The notes under the pieces: generated by a model
Databases searched by the model: none
Seen by the model: the letters and a program-made list of their open reading frames with translations, nothing else
What the model was told of the DNA's origin: nothing
Position numbers and translations under genes: made by a program
Shown: piece by piece, positions 1 to 9,063 of the stretch
How the letters are laid out: the number at the start of each line of letters is the position of its first letter
Numbering within the stretch: position 1 is the stretch's first letter
NCBI RefSeq assembly: GCF_013003965.1
Contig: NZ_CP053069.1
Location: 1,519,419-1,583,418, forward strand
Direction: 5' to 3'
Source of the DNA: Usitatibacter rugosus
GTDB lineage: Bacteria > Pseudomonadota > Gammaproteobacteria > Burkholderiales > Usitatibacteraceae
Length of the DNA stretch: 64,000 bases

Positions 1-2152
1 CCTCGCCTTCCACTTGCGTGGAGCGGGCGACGAGAGACGTTGCGTGTCCTTCGCCGTCGAGGTCGATGCGAAGCGGCGTGAGGTTCTCCGCGAAGTCGAT
101 GCCTTCCTCGAGCGCCTTCTCCACCTCTTCATGGTTCAGCGTGTACGAAGGGCTGTCGACGAGGCGCTTGCGGTAGGCGATCGTGGCGCCGCCCCAGAGG
201 CGCAGCAGTTCGACGATGCGCGGCTCGCGGCCTTCGAGCTTGGCCGCCACGCGTTCGGAGCGGATCGCCTCCGCGTGCATGAGGAATTCCTCGGCGACGT
301 CGGTCTCTTCCTCGTTCCAGGCGTTGCGCACGGTACCGGCGCTGCGCTCGGCCACGAGCTTCTCGTAGCGCGCGAGGAACTTCTCTACTTGAACGACGTA
401 GTACGCGAGCGATTCCGTCGCGGTGTCGATGGCCGTGAGGCCGCCGCCGATGACGACGATCGGCAGGCGCACCTGCATGTTGGCGATCGAATCCTTGCGC
501 GCCGCGCCCGTGAGCTGCAGGCCCATGAGGAAGTCGGATGCCGTGCGTACGCCGCGAGCGAGGCCGTTGGGCATGTCGAGCACGGTGGGCTTGCCTGCAC
601 CCAGCGCCAAAGCAATGTGGTCGAAGCCCAGGCGGAACGCGTCTTCCGCGGTGAGCGTGCCGCCGAAGCGTACGCCGCCAAAGAGCGTGAACTGCGAACG
701 GCGCTCGACCAGCAGGCGCGCCATCTTGAGGAAGTTCTTGTCCCAGCGCACGGTGATGCCGTACTCCGCGACGCCGCCGAAGCCCGCCATCACGCGCTCG
801 TCGAGCGCTTCCTGCAGCGTCGCGACGTCCCGGATCGGCTTGAACGCCACGCGCGATCCATCGGCCGTCACGCCGGAGATGGCCGGATCGAGCGCCTCGA
901 TCTTGAGGCCGTCGATGCCGACCACGGTGTGGCCGTCGTTCATGAGGTGGTGCGCGAGCGTGAAGCCGGCCGGTCCCATGCCCACGACGAGCACGCGCTT
1001 GCCGGTCGCCTCTCGCGGAAGGGGACGCTTGATGTTGAGCGGGTTCCAGCGCGTGAGGAGCGAATAGATCTCGAAGCCCCACGGCAGGCCGAGCACATCC
1101 TTCAGCGTGCGTGTCTCCGCCTGCGGAATGTCCACCGGCGTCTGGCGCTGGTAGATGCACGCCTTCATGCAGTCGTTGCAGATGCGATGGCCGGTCGCGC
1201 ACACCGTCGGGTTGTCCACCACGATCATCGCCAGCGCGCCGATGGCCCACGCTTCGGTCTTCAGCTTGTGGAACTCCGAGATGCGTTCCTCGAGCGGGCA
1301 ACCGGCGAGGGGCACGCCGAACGGGCTCTTCTTGAATTCCACCGTGCCGTCGGCCGCGGGCTTTTCCTTCAGGCCCTTCGAGCACGAGTCCTTGCCCTGC
1401 TCGTGGCACCAGATGCAGTAGTTCGCCTGGTCGAGGGCGCCCGCGAGATCGGTCCCTTGATCCGTGAGCGCGAAGCCCTGGCGCCGGCGGATGTGATGCA
1501 GGCGATGCACCGTATAACCCTCGGGCTTGGTCTCGACGACCGTGGGCACGAGATGCATCGGATCGACACGCTGCGGCGGCTTGAAGAGCACGCCGGCGCG
1601 GTGGTGCCAGCGCCCTTCCGCGGTGTGCGCGGACCACGCGGCGAAGCGCTCCGCCACCGAGAGTGCGGCGGCATTCGCGGCTTCGTCTTCCTGCCATGCG
1701 AGAACGTGCTCGGCGAAGCGGAGCTCGTCGAACGTGCCGCCGATCAACGCGGCAACCTCCGCTTCGAGCGCGGGACCGTCGAGCGTCGCGGCCTCGTCGG
1801 CCTTGATCTTCAGCATCGCGCGGCGCTGCACGAACTTGCGCTTCACCCGGAAGAGGGGTGCGAGACGCTCGTGGCCGGCGCGCAATGCGTCCCACTCGGC
1901 TTCGATGTCGAACAGATTTGCGACGAAGCGGTCCAAATGCGGCGCGACGGCCAGCAGCAGCTCGGCTTCCGCGAGCGCGGCGAGTGTAAGGGGTGCAGTC
2001 CTGGCCGCGACCAAGCGTTCATGCAGGGCTGCGTCTTCGCGTTGCAATGCGGACAGGAAATGGCCGTCCAGCCTCGATAATCCCCCTTGGGAATAGAGGT
2101 CGTCGAAAGCCAGGCCGTGGGAAAGATTCGGTGACACGGATGAAGCGGGCAT
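1..2152 (-). CDS. Large FAD/NAD(P)-dependent iron-sulfur oxidoreductase, GltD-like (partial, 3' end off window)
   Basis: Read on the minus strand, an uninterrupted frame runs from an ATG at 2152 to the window edge, giving at least 717 residues. The N-terminal third has Cys clusters (CIWCHEQGKDSC; later CATGHRICNDCMKACIYQ) that look like iron-sulfur ligands. These are followed by a dinucleotide-binding GMGPAGF motif and, further on, a second one (GGGLTAID), as in glutamate-synthase small-subunit-type flavoproteins. The true start is supported by collinear, protein-like sequence from MPASSVSPNLSHG onward. The substrate is unknown. Family knowledge suggests electron transfer between NAD(P)H, FAD and Fe-S centres. 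It is transcribed divergently from egtD, about 100 bases away. The C-terminus is not visible, so fused extra domains cannot be excluded. Confidence 0.75.
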   Translation of the reverse strand, partial: MPASSVSPNLSHGLAFDDLYSQGGLSRLDGHFLSALQREDAALHERLVAARTAPLTLAALAEAELLLAVAPHLDRFVANLFDIEAEWDALRAGHERLAPLFRVKRKFVQRRAMLKIKADEAATLDGPALEAEVAALIGGTFDELRFAEHVLAWQEDEAANAAALSVAERFAAWSAHTAEGRWHHRAGVLFKPPQRVDPMHLVPTVVETKPEGYTVHRLHHIRRRQGFALTDQGTDLAGALDQANYCIWCHEQGKDSCSKGLKEKPAADGTVEFKKSPFGVPLAGCPLEERISEFHKLKTEAWAIGALAMIVVDNPTVCATGHRICNDCMKACIYQRQTPVDIPQAETRTLKDVLGLPWGFEIYSLLTRWNPLNIKRPLPREATGKRVLVVGMGPAGFTLAHHLMNDGHTVVGIDGLKIEALDPAISGVTADGSRVAFKPIRDVATLQEALDERVMAGFGGVAEYGITVRWDKNFLKMARLLVERRSQFTLFGGVRFGGTLTAEDAFRLGFDHIALALGAGKPTVLDMPNGLARGVRTASDFLMGLQLTGAARKDSIANMQVRLPIVVIGGGLTAIDTATESLAYYVVQVEKFLARYEKLVAERSAGTVRNAWNEEETDVAEEFLMHAEAIRSERVAAKLEGREPRIVELLRLWGGATIAYRKRLVDSPSYTLNHEEVEKALEEGIDFAENLTPLRIDLDGEGHATSLVARSTQVEGE

Positions 2153-2254
2153 AGAGGTTCAATTTTATGCGAATCCGATCGCGGACCGTACCCGTATCCC
2201 TCGGCGCCATGGGGGCTTTGTTATGATGCTTCGCTTCACGGAGAGGGAAACAGC

Positions 2255-3253
2255 ATGAGCACCGTCGTTCCCCTGAAGAGACAGCCGGCCGATGCGAAGG
2301 GTTATCGCATCCTGAATCGCGCGGCAGCCGTCGATCACGACGAGAAGCGCCGCGTGGTCGCGGGCTTGCTCGCCACGCCGGCCGAGCTCTCGCCCAAGTA
2401 CTTCTACGACGAGCTGGGTTGCGCGCTCTATGGCGCCATCTGCCAGCTTCCCGAGTACTACCCCACGCGCACCGAGATCGCGATCTTCCGCGATCACCGC
2501 ACCGAAATCGCGGATGCCGTGGGGCAGGGCGGACAGTTCGTCGACCTCGGAGCGGGCGACTGCTGCAAGGCCGAGGGCTGGCTTCCGTTCCTGAATCCCT
2601 CGCGCTACGTCGCGGTGGACATCGCCGGTCCCGAGATCGAGCGTTCGCTCGCGCGCATGGCGCCGGACTTCCCCGACATCGAAATGGTGGGAGTCGTCAC
2701 CGACTTCTCGCGCGCGCTGGATCTCGAGGGCGCATTGCTGCCCGGCCCGGCCACGTTCTTCTATCCGGGCTCGAGCATCGGCAACTTCACGCCGGAAGGC
2801 GCGCTCGGGTTCCTGTCCGGCGTGCGCCGCTACTTCGACGACGGCCGCGAGGGCAGCGGCCTGCTGATCGGCGTGGACGGCAAGAAGGAGAAGGCACGCC
2901 TCGATGCGGCGTACGACGACGCGCTCGGCGTTACCGCGGCTTTCAACCGCAATGCGCTTCTTCACCTGAATCGCAAGTTCGGCTTCGATTTCGACCTGAA
3001 CGGCTTCCTGCACCGCGGCTTCTACAACGAGGCCGAGGGGCGCGTGGAGATGCACCTGGAAGCGGTGCGCGATCAGGACGTGCGCATCGACGGCCACGTT
3101 CGCCATTTCGCCACCGGCGAACGGATCCACACCGAGAACTCGTACAAGTACGAGCCCGCCGCCTTCATCGCGCTGCTGAAGGGCGCAGGCTTCGACAACG
3201 TGCGGATCTGGAGCAGCCCCGACCGGGGCTACACGGTCTACTTCGCGACCTGA
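2255..3253 (+). CDS. egtD: L-histidine N-alpha-methyltransferase EgtD (ergothioneine pathway)
   Basis: The 332-residue protein has the family's usual length. It carries the EgtD N-terminal block (YFYDELGCALY then LPEYYPTRTE, residues 49-73) and the SAM-binding motif DLGAGD at about 97-102. By family knowledge it trimethylates histidine to hercynine with three SAM in the cytoplasm, the first step of ergothioneine or selenoneine synthesis. The start is an ATG preceded by GGAGAGGGAAA. Its 3' end overlaps the 3' end of the opposing methyltransferase gene by 16 bases. The convergent egtB on the other strand supplies the next pathway step, which strengthens the call. Confidence 0.95.
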   Translation: MSTVVPLKRQPADAKGYRILNRAAAVDHDEKRRVVAGLLATPAELSPKYFYDELGCALYGAICQLPEYYPTRTEIAIFRDHRTEIADAVGQGGQFVDLGAGDCCKAEGWLPFLNPSRYVAVDIAGPEIERSLARMAPDFPDIEMVGVVTDFSRALDLEGALLPGPATFFYPGSSIGNFTPEGALGFLSGVRRYFDDGREGSGLLIGVDGKKEKARLDAAYDDALGVTAAFNRNALLHLNRKFGFDFDLNGFLHRGFYNEAEGRVEMHLEAVRDQDVRIDGHVRHFATGERIHTENSYKYEPAAFIALLKGAGFDNVRIWSSPDRGYTVYFAT

Positions 3254-3873
3254 ACGGCGGGGCGCACACGCCCCGTGGCGACGTAGTGCTGCGTGAAGGG
3301 GCCCGTGTCCACGCGGAAGTCCTCGAGCATTTCCGCGAGCACCGCCCAGGGCGCCTCGAATCCCTCGAAGTTCGTGATGTACCCGCGATGCGTCGCCCGC
3401 AGGTACCAGTTCGCCGGGAAGAGCCAGCGCGCATAGAGCTTGGTGCTGGTGGCTGCGACGCGCGCACCGGGGCGCACCTGGCGGAAAAGATTGGCGAGCG
3501 CGGCCGGCGAGCGGATGAGGTCGTGCGTGTAGCTGAAGAGGATCGCGTCGGCCGGATGCGGAAGGACGACGGATTCCGCGCTCGCCTCCAGGAGATCCAC
3601 CGGCGCCGCGGCGCTTCGCGTGGCTGCGATCGAGAGCATTTCCGGAGATGGATCGAAAGCCATCACGCGCCCGTTGGATCCCACCGCGCGTGCCAGGTGC
3701 GGGATGGCCCAGCCCGTGCCGCAGCCCGCATCGAGGACGACCTCACCTTGCTTCAGGCCCAGCGACGCGATCGCCCGCAGGCGGATCGCATCGATGAATC
3801 GCGTGCGCCGGTCGTAGCGCGGTGCGAGATCGCGGTAGTGGTCGAGGGCTGCGCCGAGGTCCGGCTGCGTCAC
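3238..3873 (-). CDS. Class I SAM-dependent methyltransferase in the egtB operon
   Basis: This 211-residue protein starts with GTG inside the egtB stop (GTGA overlap), so it is translationally coupled to egtB. It has a clear Rossmann methyltransferase core: VLDAGCGTGWAIPHLA (motif I, about residues 44-59), then an acidic loop (AFDPSPEML). No membrane segment or signal peptide is seen. It sits where classical ergothioneine clusters carry EgtE, the PLP-dependent C-S lyase. The acceptor is unknown. Methylation of hercynine, ergothioneine or a selenium/sulfur intermediate is only an inference from context. It could equally be an unrelated small-molecule methyltransferase. Confidence 0.85.
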   Translation of the reverse strand: MTQPDLGAALDHYRDLAPRYDRRTRFIDAIRLRAIASLGLKQGEVVLDAGCGTGWAIPHLARAVGSNGRVMAFDPSPEMLSIAATRSAAAPVDLLEASAESVVLPHPADAILFSYTHDLIRSPAALANLFRQVRPGARVAATSTKLYARWLFPANWYLRATHRGYITNFEGFEAPWAVLAEMLEDFRVDTGPFTQHYVATGRVRPAVQVAK

Positions 3874-5165
3874 CGAGCGTCGCGTGCCAGGCGGACGCCC
3901 GAGAACTGCCAGCGTGCATCGGGCGGGAAGAAATTCCGGTAGGTGTCGCGGATGTGCGAGGAGGGCGTGGCGCACGAGCCGCCGCGCAGCACGTACTGCC
4001 CGCACATGAACTTGCCGTTGTACTCGCCGACCGCGCCCGCTGCCGGTTCGAAGCCGGGGTAGGGGCCGTAGTCGCTGCGCGTCCATTCCCACACGTCGCC
4101 GAACATCTGCGCCGGCACGCCCGCGGGCGTGGCATCGCGCAGCGCGAGCGGATGGTAGGCGCCGCTTTCGAGGAAATTTCCATCGCGCGGCGCGGTGGCC
4201 GACGCGATCTCCCATTCGGCTTCGGTCGGGAGGCGCGCACCAGCCCAGCGGGCAAAGGCCTCGGCCTCGAGGAAGCTCACATGGCAAACGGGCGTGTTGC
4301 GCTCGACCGGGGCGAGACCTCGCAACGTGAAGGTGTGCCACTGGCCGTCGCGCTTCTCCCAGTACATCGGTGCTTCCCAGCCGCGGGTGTTCACGGCGTC
4401 CCAGCCCATCGAGAGCCAGAGCTCCGGGCGCTGGTAGCCGCCGTCTTCGATGAAGTCGATGAAGTCGCCGTGCGTCACGGGATTCGACGCGATGTCGAAG
4501 TCCTCGATGAACACGCGATGGCGCGGCCCCTCGTTGTCGAAACTGAAGCCGTCGCCTTCGAAGCCGATCTCCTTCACGCCGCCCGCGATGCGGATCCACG
4601 AGCGCTTGCGCGGCTCGACGGCGGTGAGCGGCCATTGCTTCTGGTAGGCGGGGCGGAGCGGATTGCGCGACAGCATGTGCTTGAGATCCGTGAGGATCAG
4701 CTCCTGGTGCTGTTGCTCGTGGTGGAGGCCGAGCGTGATCAGCGCGAGGACTTCCGGCGCGAGCGGTTCTGCGAGGAGGGCTTGCATCGCGGCATCGACA
4801 TGGTCGCGATACGCGAGCACTTCGGAGAGCGCCGGCCGCGACAATAGTCCGCGCTCGGAACGCGGGTGCTTGTCGCCCACGCCGTTGTAGTACGAGTTGA
4901 AGAGGACCTTGAACGCCGGGTCGAACGCCTTGTAGCTCGGCTGGTTCGGCGCGAGCAGGAACGTCTCGAAGAACCACGTCGTGTGCGCGAGGTGCCACTT
5001 GGTGGGGCTCGCGTCGGGCATCGACTGGATGGCGCAATCCTCGGGGGAGAGCGGCGAGGCGAGCGCGCGCGAAGTCAGGCGCACCTCTTCAAAGCGGCGT
5101 GCGAGCGCGGACGGCGATGCGCTGGGCTGCGGAGCTGCGGTTGCGATGCGCGGGCTTCGATCCAC
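3870..5165 (-). CDS. egtB: EgtB-type non-heme iron sulfoxide synthase (DinB + FGE-sulfatase domains)
   Basis: The N-terminal DinB-like domain holds the three likely iron ligands: the His of WHLAHTTWFFETF and the HxxxH pair of HHEQQHQE. The C-terminal half is a formylglycine-generating-enzyme-like fold (LPTEAEWE, VWEWTRSDYGPYPGF, YVLRGGS). The family joins hercynine to a thiol donor with O2. I chose a GTG at 5165 because a strong AGGAGGT lies just upstream at 5176-5170; an upstream in-frame TTG at 5180 would place that site inside the gene. It lies 23 bases after selD and overlaps the following methyltransferase start. SenA, the selenoneine synthase, is a homologue, so the donor could be a selenosugar instead of cysteine. 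Confidence 0.92.
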   Translation of the reverse strand: MDRSPRIATAAPQPSASPSALARRFEEVRLTSRALASPLSPEDCAIQSMPDASPTKWHLAHTTWFFETFLLAPNQPSYKAFDPAFKVLFNSYYNGVGDKHPRSERGLLSRPALSEVLAYRDHVDAAMQALLAEPLAPEVLALITLGLHHEQQHQELILTDLKHMLSRNPLRPAYQKQWPLTAVEPRKRSWIRIAGGVKEIGFEGDGFSFDNEGPRHRVFIEDFDIASNPVTHGDFIDFIEDGGYQRPELWLSMGWDAVNTRGWEAPMYWEKRDGQWHTFTLRGLAPVERNTPVCHVSFLEAEAFARWAGARLPTEAEWEIASATAPRDGNFLESGAYHPLALRDATPAGVPAQMFGDVWEWTRSDYGPYPGFEPAAGAVGEYNGKFMCGQYVLRGGSCATPSSHIRDTYRNFFPPDARWQFSGVRLARDAR

Positions 5166-5188
5166 GGGACCTCCTCGCAAAAAAATAC

Positions 5189-6232
5189 CTACGACACGGT
5201 TACGCGTGCGGCTCCGGCGCGGATGCGGCCAATGATGCGCGCATCCGGGAAATTCTCCTCGCGAAACACCGCGAGGACGTCCTCGGTCGCAGCGGGATCG
5301 CAGGCAACGAGCAAGCCACCACTCGTCTGCGGATCCGTGAGGATTGTCCTCTCGGCCTCGGCCACTTTCGGTCCTAGATCGACCGATGACCCGTAGCCCG
5401 CCCAGTTGCGGCCCGATGCGCCGGTCAGGATGCCCTCGCGCGCGAACGCCAGGGCGCCCGGGAGCAGGGGCAGCGAATCCCAGTCGATCTCGGCGGTCAC
5501 TTTCGCACCCTTCGCGATCTCCACCAGGTGGCCGAGCAGGCCGAAACCGGTCACGTCCGTCAGAGCGTGCACGCCTTCGATCGTTCCCAGCTTCGTGCCG
5601 GGCGTGTTGAGCTTCGTGGTGCTCTCGATCATCGCGCGATAGCCCGCGTCGTCGAGCCGGCCCTTCTTGAGCGCGGCGCTGTAGACGCCTACGCCGAGCG
5701 GCTTGCCCAGCACCAGCTCATCTCCCGCGCGCGCTCCGCTGTTGCGCTTCACCCTCTTCGGATCGATCAGGCCGATGGCGACCAGGCCGTAGATCGGCTC
5801 CACGGAGTCGATGGTATGGCCGCCGGCGATCGGGATGCCGGCGCGGGCGCACACGGATTCCCCGCCTTCGAGAATCTTGCGGATGACCTCGACCGGGAGC
5901 TGATTCACGGGCATGCCCACCAGGGCCAGCGCGAAAAGCGGCTGCGCGCCCATGGCGTAGATGTCGGAGATGGCGTTGGTGGCGGCGATCGCGCCGAAAT
6001 CGAACGGATCGTCGACGATCGGCATGAAGAAATCGGTCGTGGCGACGATCGCCTGGTTCTCGTTGATCTGGTAGACGGCCGCGTCGTCGCTGGTTTCGAT
6101 GCCCACCAGCAGCTGTTTCGGCACGAGGCCGGGCTTCACCTTCGAGAGGATCTGCTCGAGGACGCCGGGGGCGATCTTGCAGCCGCAGCCGCCGCCGTGG
6201 CTGAACTGGGTGAGGCGGACCTGCATGTCCAT
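5189..6232 (-). CDS. selD: Selenide, water dikinase (selenophosphate synthetase), Cys form
   Basis: The protein has 347 residues, typical of SelD. It begins RLTQFSHGGGCGCK, very close to the enterobacterial N-terminus, with the catalytic Cys at residue 16 and Lys at 19. The active-site position is Cys, so no selenocysteine decoding is needed. It makes selenophosphate from selenide and ATP. It is the first gene of a minus-strand operon with egtB and a methyltransferase, rather than lying beside selA/selB or selU (mnmH). No other selenium gene is visible in the window. The product could feed tRNA selenation, selenocysteine, or a selenoneine-like pathway. Confidence 0.95.
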   Translation of the reverse strand: MDMQVRLTQFSHGGGCGCKIAPGVLEQILSKVKPGLVPKQLLVGIETSDDAAVYQINENQAIVATTDFFMPIVDDPFDFGAIAATNAISDIYAMGAQPLFALALVGMPVNQLPVEVIRKILEGGESVCARAGIPIAGGHTIDSVEPIYGLVAIGLIDPKRVKRNSGARAGDELVLGKPLGVGVYSAALKKGRLDDAGYRAMIESTTKLNTPGTKLGTIEGVHALTDVTGFGLLGHLVEIAKGAKVTAEIDWDSLPLLPGALAFAREGILTGASGRNWAGYGSSVDLGPKVAEAERTILTDPQTSGGLLVACDPAATEDVLAVFREENFPDARIIGRIRAGAARVTVS

Positions 6233-6336
6233 GGGGAATCCGGGGTATTTCGGGCTGAGTCGGAATTGTAGCCCGTCCCCTTACGCGCGCCGGCGCGCGG
6301 CCGTTACGCGGCGTGCGTCGCAAGGGGCAGGGCCTG

Positions 6337-6345
6337 TGCGATAAT
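6337..6345 (+). promoter_or_regulatory. Extended -10 promoter for SRP RNA
   Basis: TGC-GATAAT is an extended -10 element ending seven bases before the 5' end of the SRP RNA stem. No good -35 is seen at the expected distance, which fits an extended -10 promoter. Confidence 0.6.
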
Positions 6346-6352
6346 TCTCCTC

Positions 6353-6450
6353 GGCGGGCCTCCCCGCATTGAGGGGCGGCGAACCTGGTCAGGTCGGGAA
6401 CGAAGCAGCCATAGTCGATTTCCTCAAGTGCCGGGTGTGTTGGGCTCGCC
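6353..6450 (+). ncRNA. ffs: Signal recognition particle RNA (4.5S, small bacterial type)
   Basis: The region contains the conserved apical segment CCTGGTCAGGTCGGGAACGAAGCAGCC, shown here only as a motif around 6383-6410, followed by GTGCCGGGTGTG. The 5' GGCGGGCC pairs with the 3' GGGCTCGCC to close a single long hairpin of about 98 nt. It scaffolds Ffh for co-translational membrane targeting. It lies just upstream of dnaX-ebfC-recR, a common bacterial arrangement. Confidence 0.95.
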
Positions 6451-6471
6451 TTTCCCTCTTCTGACTCATCG

Positions 6472-8124
6472 ATGACCTACCAAGTCCTCGCCCGCAAGTG
6501 GCGCCCCCGGGCCTTCGAGGAACTCGTCGGCCAGCCCCACGTCGTGACGGCGCTCGCGAACGCGCTCGATTCGAAGCGCCTGCATCACGCCTACCTCTTC
6601 ACCGGCACGCGCGGCGTCGGCAAGACCACGCTCGCGCGCATCCTGGCGAAGGCGCTCAACTGCGAGACCAACGGCATCTCCTCGAAGCCGTGCGGCAAGT
6701 GCCGCGCCTGCACCGATATCGATTCCGGGCGCTTCGTGGACCTGCTGGAGGTCGACGCGGCCACCAACACCAAGGTCGACGAGATGCGCGAGCTCCTCGA
6801 GACCGCGCAGTACATGCCGACCGCGGGCCGCTTCAAGATCTACATCATCGACGAAGTGCACATGCTCTCGCGCAACGCCTTCAACTCGATGCTGAAGACG
6901 CTCGAAGAACCGCCCGAGCACGTGAAGTTCATCTTGGCCACCACCGACCCGCAGCGCCTGCCGGTCACGGTGCTGTCGCGCTGCCTGCAGTTCAACCTGA
7001 AGCCGCTCACGCCGCTGCTCATCGCCGGGCACCTGAAGAAGGTCCTCGCCGCGGAGAAAATCCCGTTCGAGGACGCCGCGATCGCGCAGATCTCGAAGGC
7101 CGCCAACGGCAGCGCGCGCGATAGCCTGAGCTTGCTCGACCAGGCCATCGCCCACGGCGGCGGCAAGGTGAATGCCTCGCAGGTGGCGGAGATGCTGGGC
7201 TCCGTCGGCTCCGATCTCGTCTGGCCGATCCTCGAGCGCATCGCCGCGGGCGACGGCAAGGGCGCGGTCGGCGAGTCGGAGAAGATCGCGGAGCGCAGCA
7301 TCTCCTACGACACGGCGCTGGAGGACATGGCGAGTGTCCTTCACCGCATCGCGCTTGCGCAGGCGGGGATCGCTCCGGAAGATGACGCACAGGATCGTGA
7401 TCGCGTGACTGCGATGGCGTCGCGCTTCGCGCCGGGCGCGGTGCAGGTCATGTACCAGATCGCGCTGCTGGGTCGCCGCGATCTTCCGCTGGCACCCGAC
7501 GAATTCGCCGGCTTCACGATGGCAGTCCTGCGCATGCTTGCATTCGCTTCGGGCGGCGCGGGCGTGCAGGCGACGACGTCGCGATCACCCGCTGCGGTGG
7601 CCAGTGCTCCTGCGGCGACGGCCAGCGCGCCGATAGCAGAGCGTTCGCCGGCGAGCGGTCCGCGCACGGGCAGCTCCTCGCCCCCGCCGCAGGCTCGCGA
7701 GCCCGCACCCGCTGCGGCTGCGAACATCGACTTCGACGGCGACTGGCCCGGGCTCGTCACGCGCCTCAACCTGAACGGCATGGCGGGGCTGCTCGCGCGC
7801 TATGCCGAGCTGGGATCGTTCAACAACAACCATCTCGAGCTGATCGTGCCCGAGGCGCATCGCGCCTACGCGGACAAGAACTACCTCGACAAGCTCAAGG
7901 TCGCGCTCGTGCCGCACTTCGGCGAGACGCTGCGCGTCTCCGTGCGCCCGGGCTCGACGGCCGGCGTGAGCCTCGCCGCCGCGCGCAGCCGCGAGAGCGA
8001 GCAGCGCCAGGCCACGGCCGCCGCGGCGATCGAGGACGATCCGTTCGTGAAGAGCCTCGTGCGCGATTTCGGCGCCGAGGTCGTGCCGACTTCTATCCGT
8101 CCTCCAGAGGAGCACAAACCATGA
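6472..8124 (+). CDS. dnaX: DNA polymerase III subunit gamma/tau
   Basis: This is the clamp-loader ATPase. It has Walker A GTRGVGKT at residues 45-52, four zinc Cys (64, 74, 77, 80), Walker B DEVH near 127-130 and an Ala/Pro/Ser-rich linker (about 370-415). A tau-type C-terminal domain begins near [11 protein letters not shown]. The full 550 residues represent tau. I found no A-rich slippery heptamer in the region where E. coli makes gamma by frameshifting, so gamma production is not supported here. Its last bases overlap the ebfC start (ATGA). Confidence 0.97.
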   Translation: MTYQVLARKWRPRAFEELVGQPHVVTALANALDSKRLHHAYLFTGTRGVGKTTLARILAKALNCETNGISSKPCGKCRACTDIDSGRFVDLLEVDAATNTKVDEMRELLETAQYMPTAGRFKIYIIDEVHMLSRNAFNSMLKTLEEPPEHVKFILATTDPQRLPVTVLSRCLQFNLKPLTPLLIAGHLKKVLAAEKIPFEDAAIAQISKAANGSARDSLSLLDQAIAHGGGKVNASQVAEMLGSVGSDLVWPILERIAAGDGKGAVGESEKIAERSISYDTALEDMASVLHRIALAQAGIAPEDDAQDRDRVTAMASRFAPGAVQVMYQIALLGRRDLPLAPDEFAGFTMAVLRMLAFASGGAGVQATTSRSPAAVASAPAATASAPIAERSPASGPRTGSSSPPPQAREPAPAAAANIDFDGDWPGLVTRLNLNGMAGLLARYAELGSFNNNHLELIVPEAHRAYADKNYLDKLKVALVPHFGETLRVSVRPGSTAGVSLAAARSRESEQRQATAAAAIEDDPFVKSLVRDFGAEVVPTSIRPPEEHKP

Positions 8125-8453
8125 TGGGCAAAGGCGGTCTGGGCGCGCTCATGAAGCAGGCGCAGCAGATGCAGGAGAACATGGCGCGCATGCAGGAAGA
8201 GCTGAAGACCATCGAGGTCGAAGGCCAATCCGGTGCCGGCCTCGTGAAGGTCACGATGACGTGCCGCAACGCCGTGAAGAAGGTGAGCATCGATCCCAGC
8301 CTCCTCGGCGAGGACAAGGACATGCTCGAGGATCTCGTGATGGCCGCCGTGAACGATGCCGTCGCGAAGGCCGAATCCACCTCGCAGGCCAAGATGGCGG
8401 GCTTCACCGCGGGCATGAACCTCCCGCCCGGCATGAAGCTCCCGGGATTCTGA
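8121..8453 (+). CDS. ebfC: YbaB/EbfC family nucleoid-associated protein
   Basis: A 110-residue protein with a Met/Gln/Glu-rich N-terminal helix ([19 protein letters not shown]) and the conserved [19 protein letters not shown] sheet. The family forms dimers that bind DNA. It is translationally coupled to dnaX by an ATGA overlap and followed by recR, the usual trio. A second ATG directly follows the first, so the start could be 8124. Confidence 0.95.
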   Translation: MMGKGGLGALMKQAQQMQENMARMQEELKTIEVEGQSGAGLVKVTMTCRNAVKKVSIDPSLLGEDKDMLEDLVMAAVNDAVAKAESTSQAKMAGFTAGMNLPPGMKLPGF

Positions 8454-8466
8454 GCGCTCCCCCGCG

Positions 8467-9063
8467 GTGGAAAATCCCCCGTCACTCGACGAGCTGATCC
8501 GGGCGCTGCGCTGCCTCCCCGGCGTGGGCCCGAAGTCCGCGCAACGCATGGCGTTCCACTTGCTGCAGCGCGACCACGATGGCGCGCGTCGCCTCGCGGA
8601 TGGCTTGAATCTCGCGCTCGGACGGATCCGCCACTGCGGAAAGTGCAACACATTCACGGAAGCCGAGATGTGCGTCGTCTGCGCGTCGGTGCGCCGTGAT
8701 CCCACGCTGCTCTGCGTGGTGGAGACGCCCGCCGATCTCGCGGTGATGGAGCAGACGCAGAGCTACGCGGGCCACTACTTCGTGTTGATGGGCCGGCTCT
8801 CGCCGCTCGATGGCATCGGCCCGCGCGAGATCCACCTCGACCGTTTACTGCAACGGGCGAGCGATGGCGTCGTGAAGGAAGTGATCCTCGCCACCAACTT
8901 CACGGTCGAAGGCGAGGCGACGGCGCACTACGTGAGCGAGCTGCTCGGCGACAAGGGCGTGAAGGTGACGCGCATCGCGCGAGGCCTGCCGGTGGGCGGC
9001 GAGCTCGAGCACGTGGATAGCGGAACGCTGGCGCAGGCGCTGCTGGAGCGCCGGCCGGCTTAG
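8467..9063 (+). CDS. recR: Recombination mediator protein RecR
   Basis: A 198-residue protein of the expected size. It has a helix-hairpin-helix at about 9-30 ([16 protein letters not shown]), a C4 zinc finger (Cys 57, 60, 69, 72) and a Toprim domain ([14 protein letters not shown] ... [15 protein letters not shown]). With RecO it loads RecA at gaps. The start is a GTG 13 bases after ebfC. The last four bases overlap the opposing DUF4126 gene. Confidence 0.97.
   Translation: MENPPSLDELIRALRCLPGVGPKSAQRMAFHLLQRDHDGARRLADGLNLALGRIRHCGKCNTFTEAEMCVVCASVRRDPTLLCVVETPADLAVMEQTQSYAGHYFVLMGRLSPLDGIGPREIHLDRLLQRASDGVVKEVILATNFTVEGEATAHYVSELLGDKGVKVTRIARGLPVGGELEHVDSGTLAQALLERRPA

Noticed and set aside
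5189-6232. Selenocysteine codon in selD
   Set aside because: The active-site position is encoded as Cys, so no UGA recoding is needed.
2152-6300. A SenB selenosugar synthase in the egt/selD locus
   Set aside because: The only extra gene is a SAM methyltransferase; no glycosyltransferase-like gene is present.
6472-8124. Programmed frameshift in dnaX to make gamma
   Set aside because: No A-rich slippery heptamer followed by a stem was found in the expected region.
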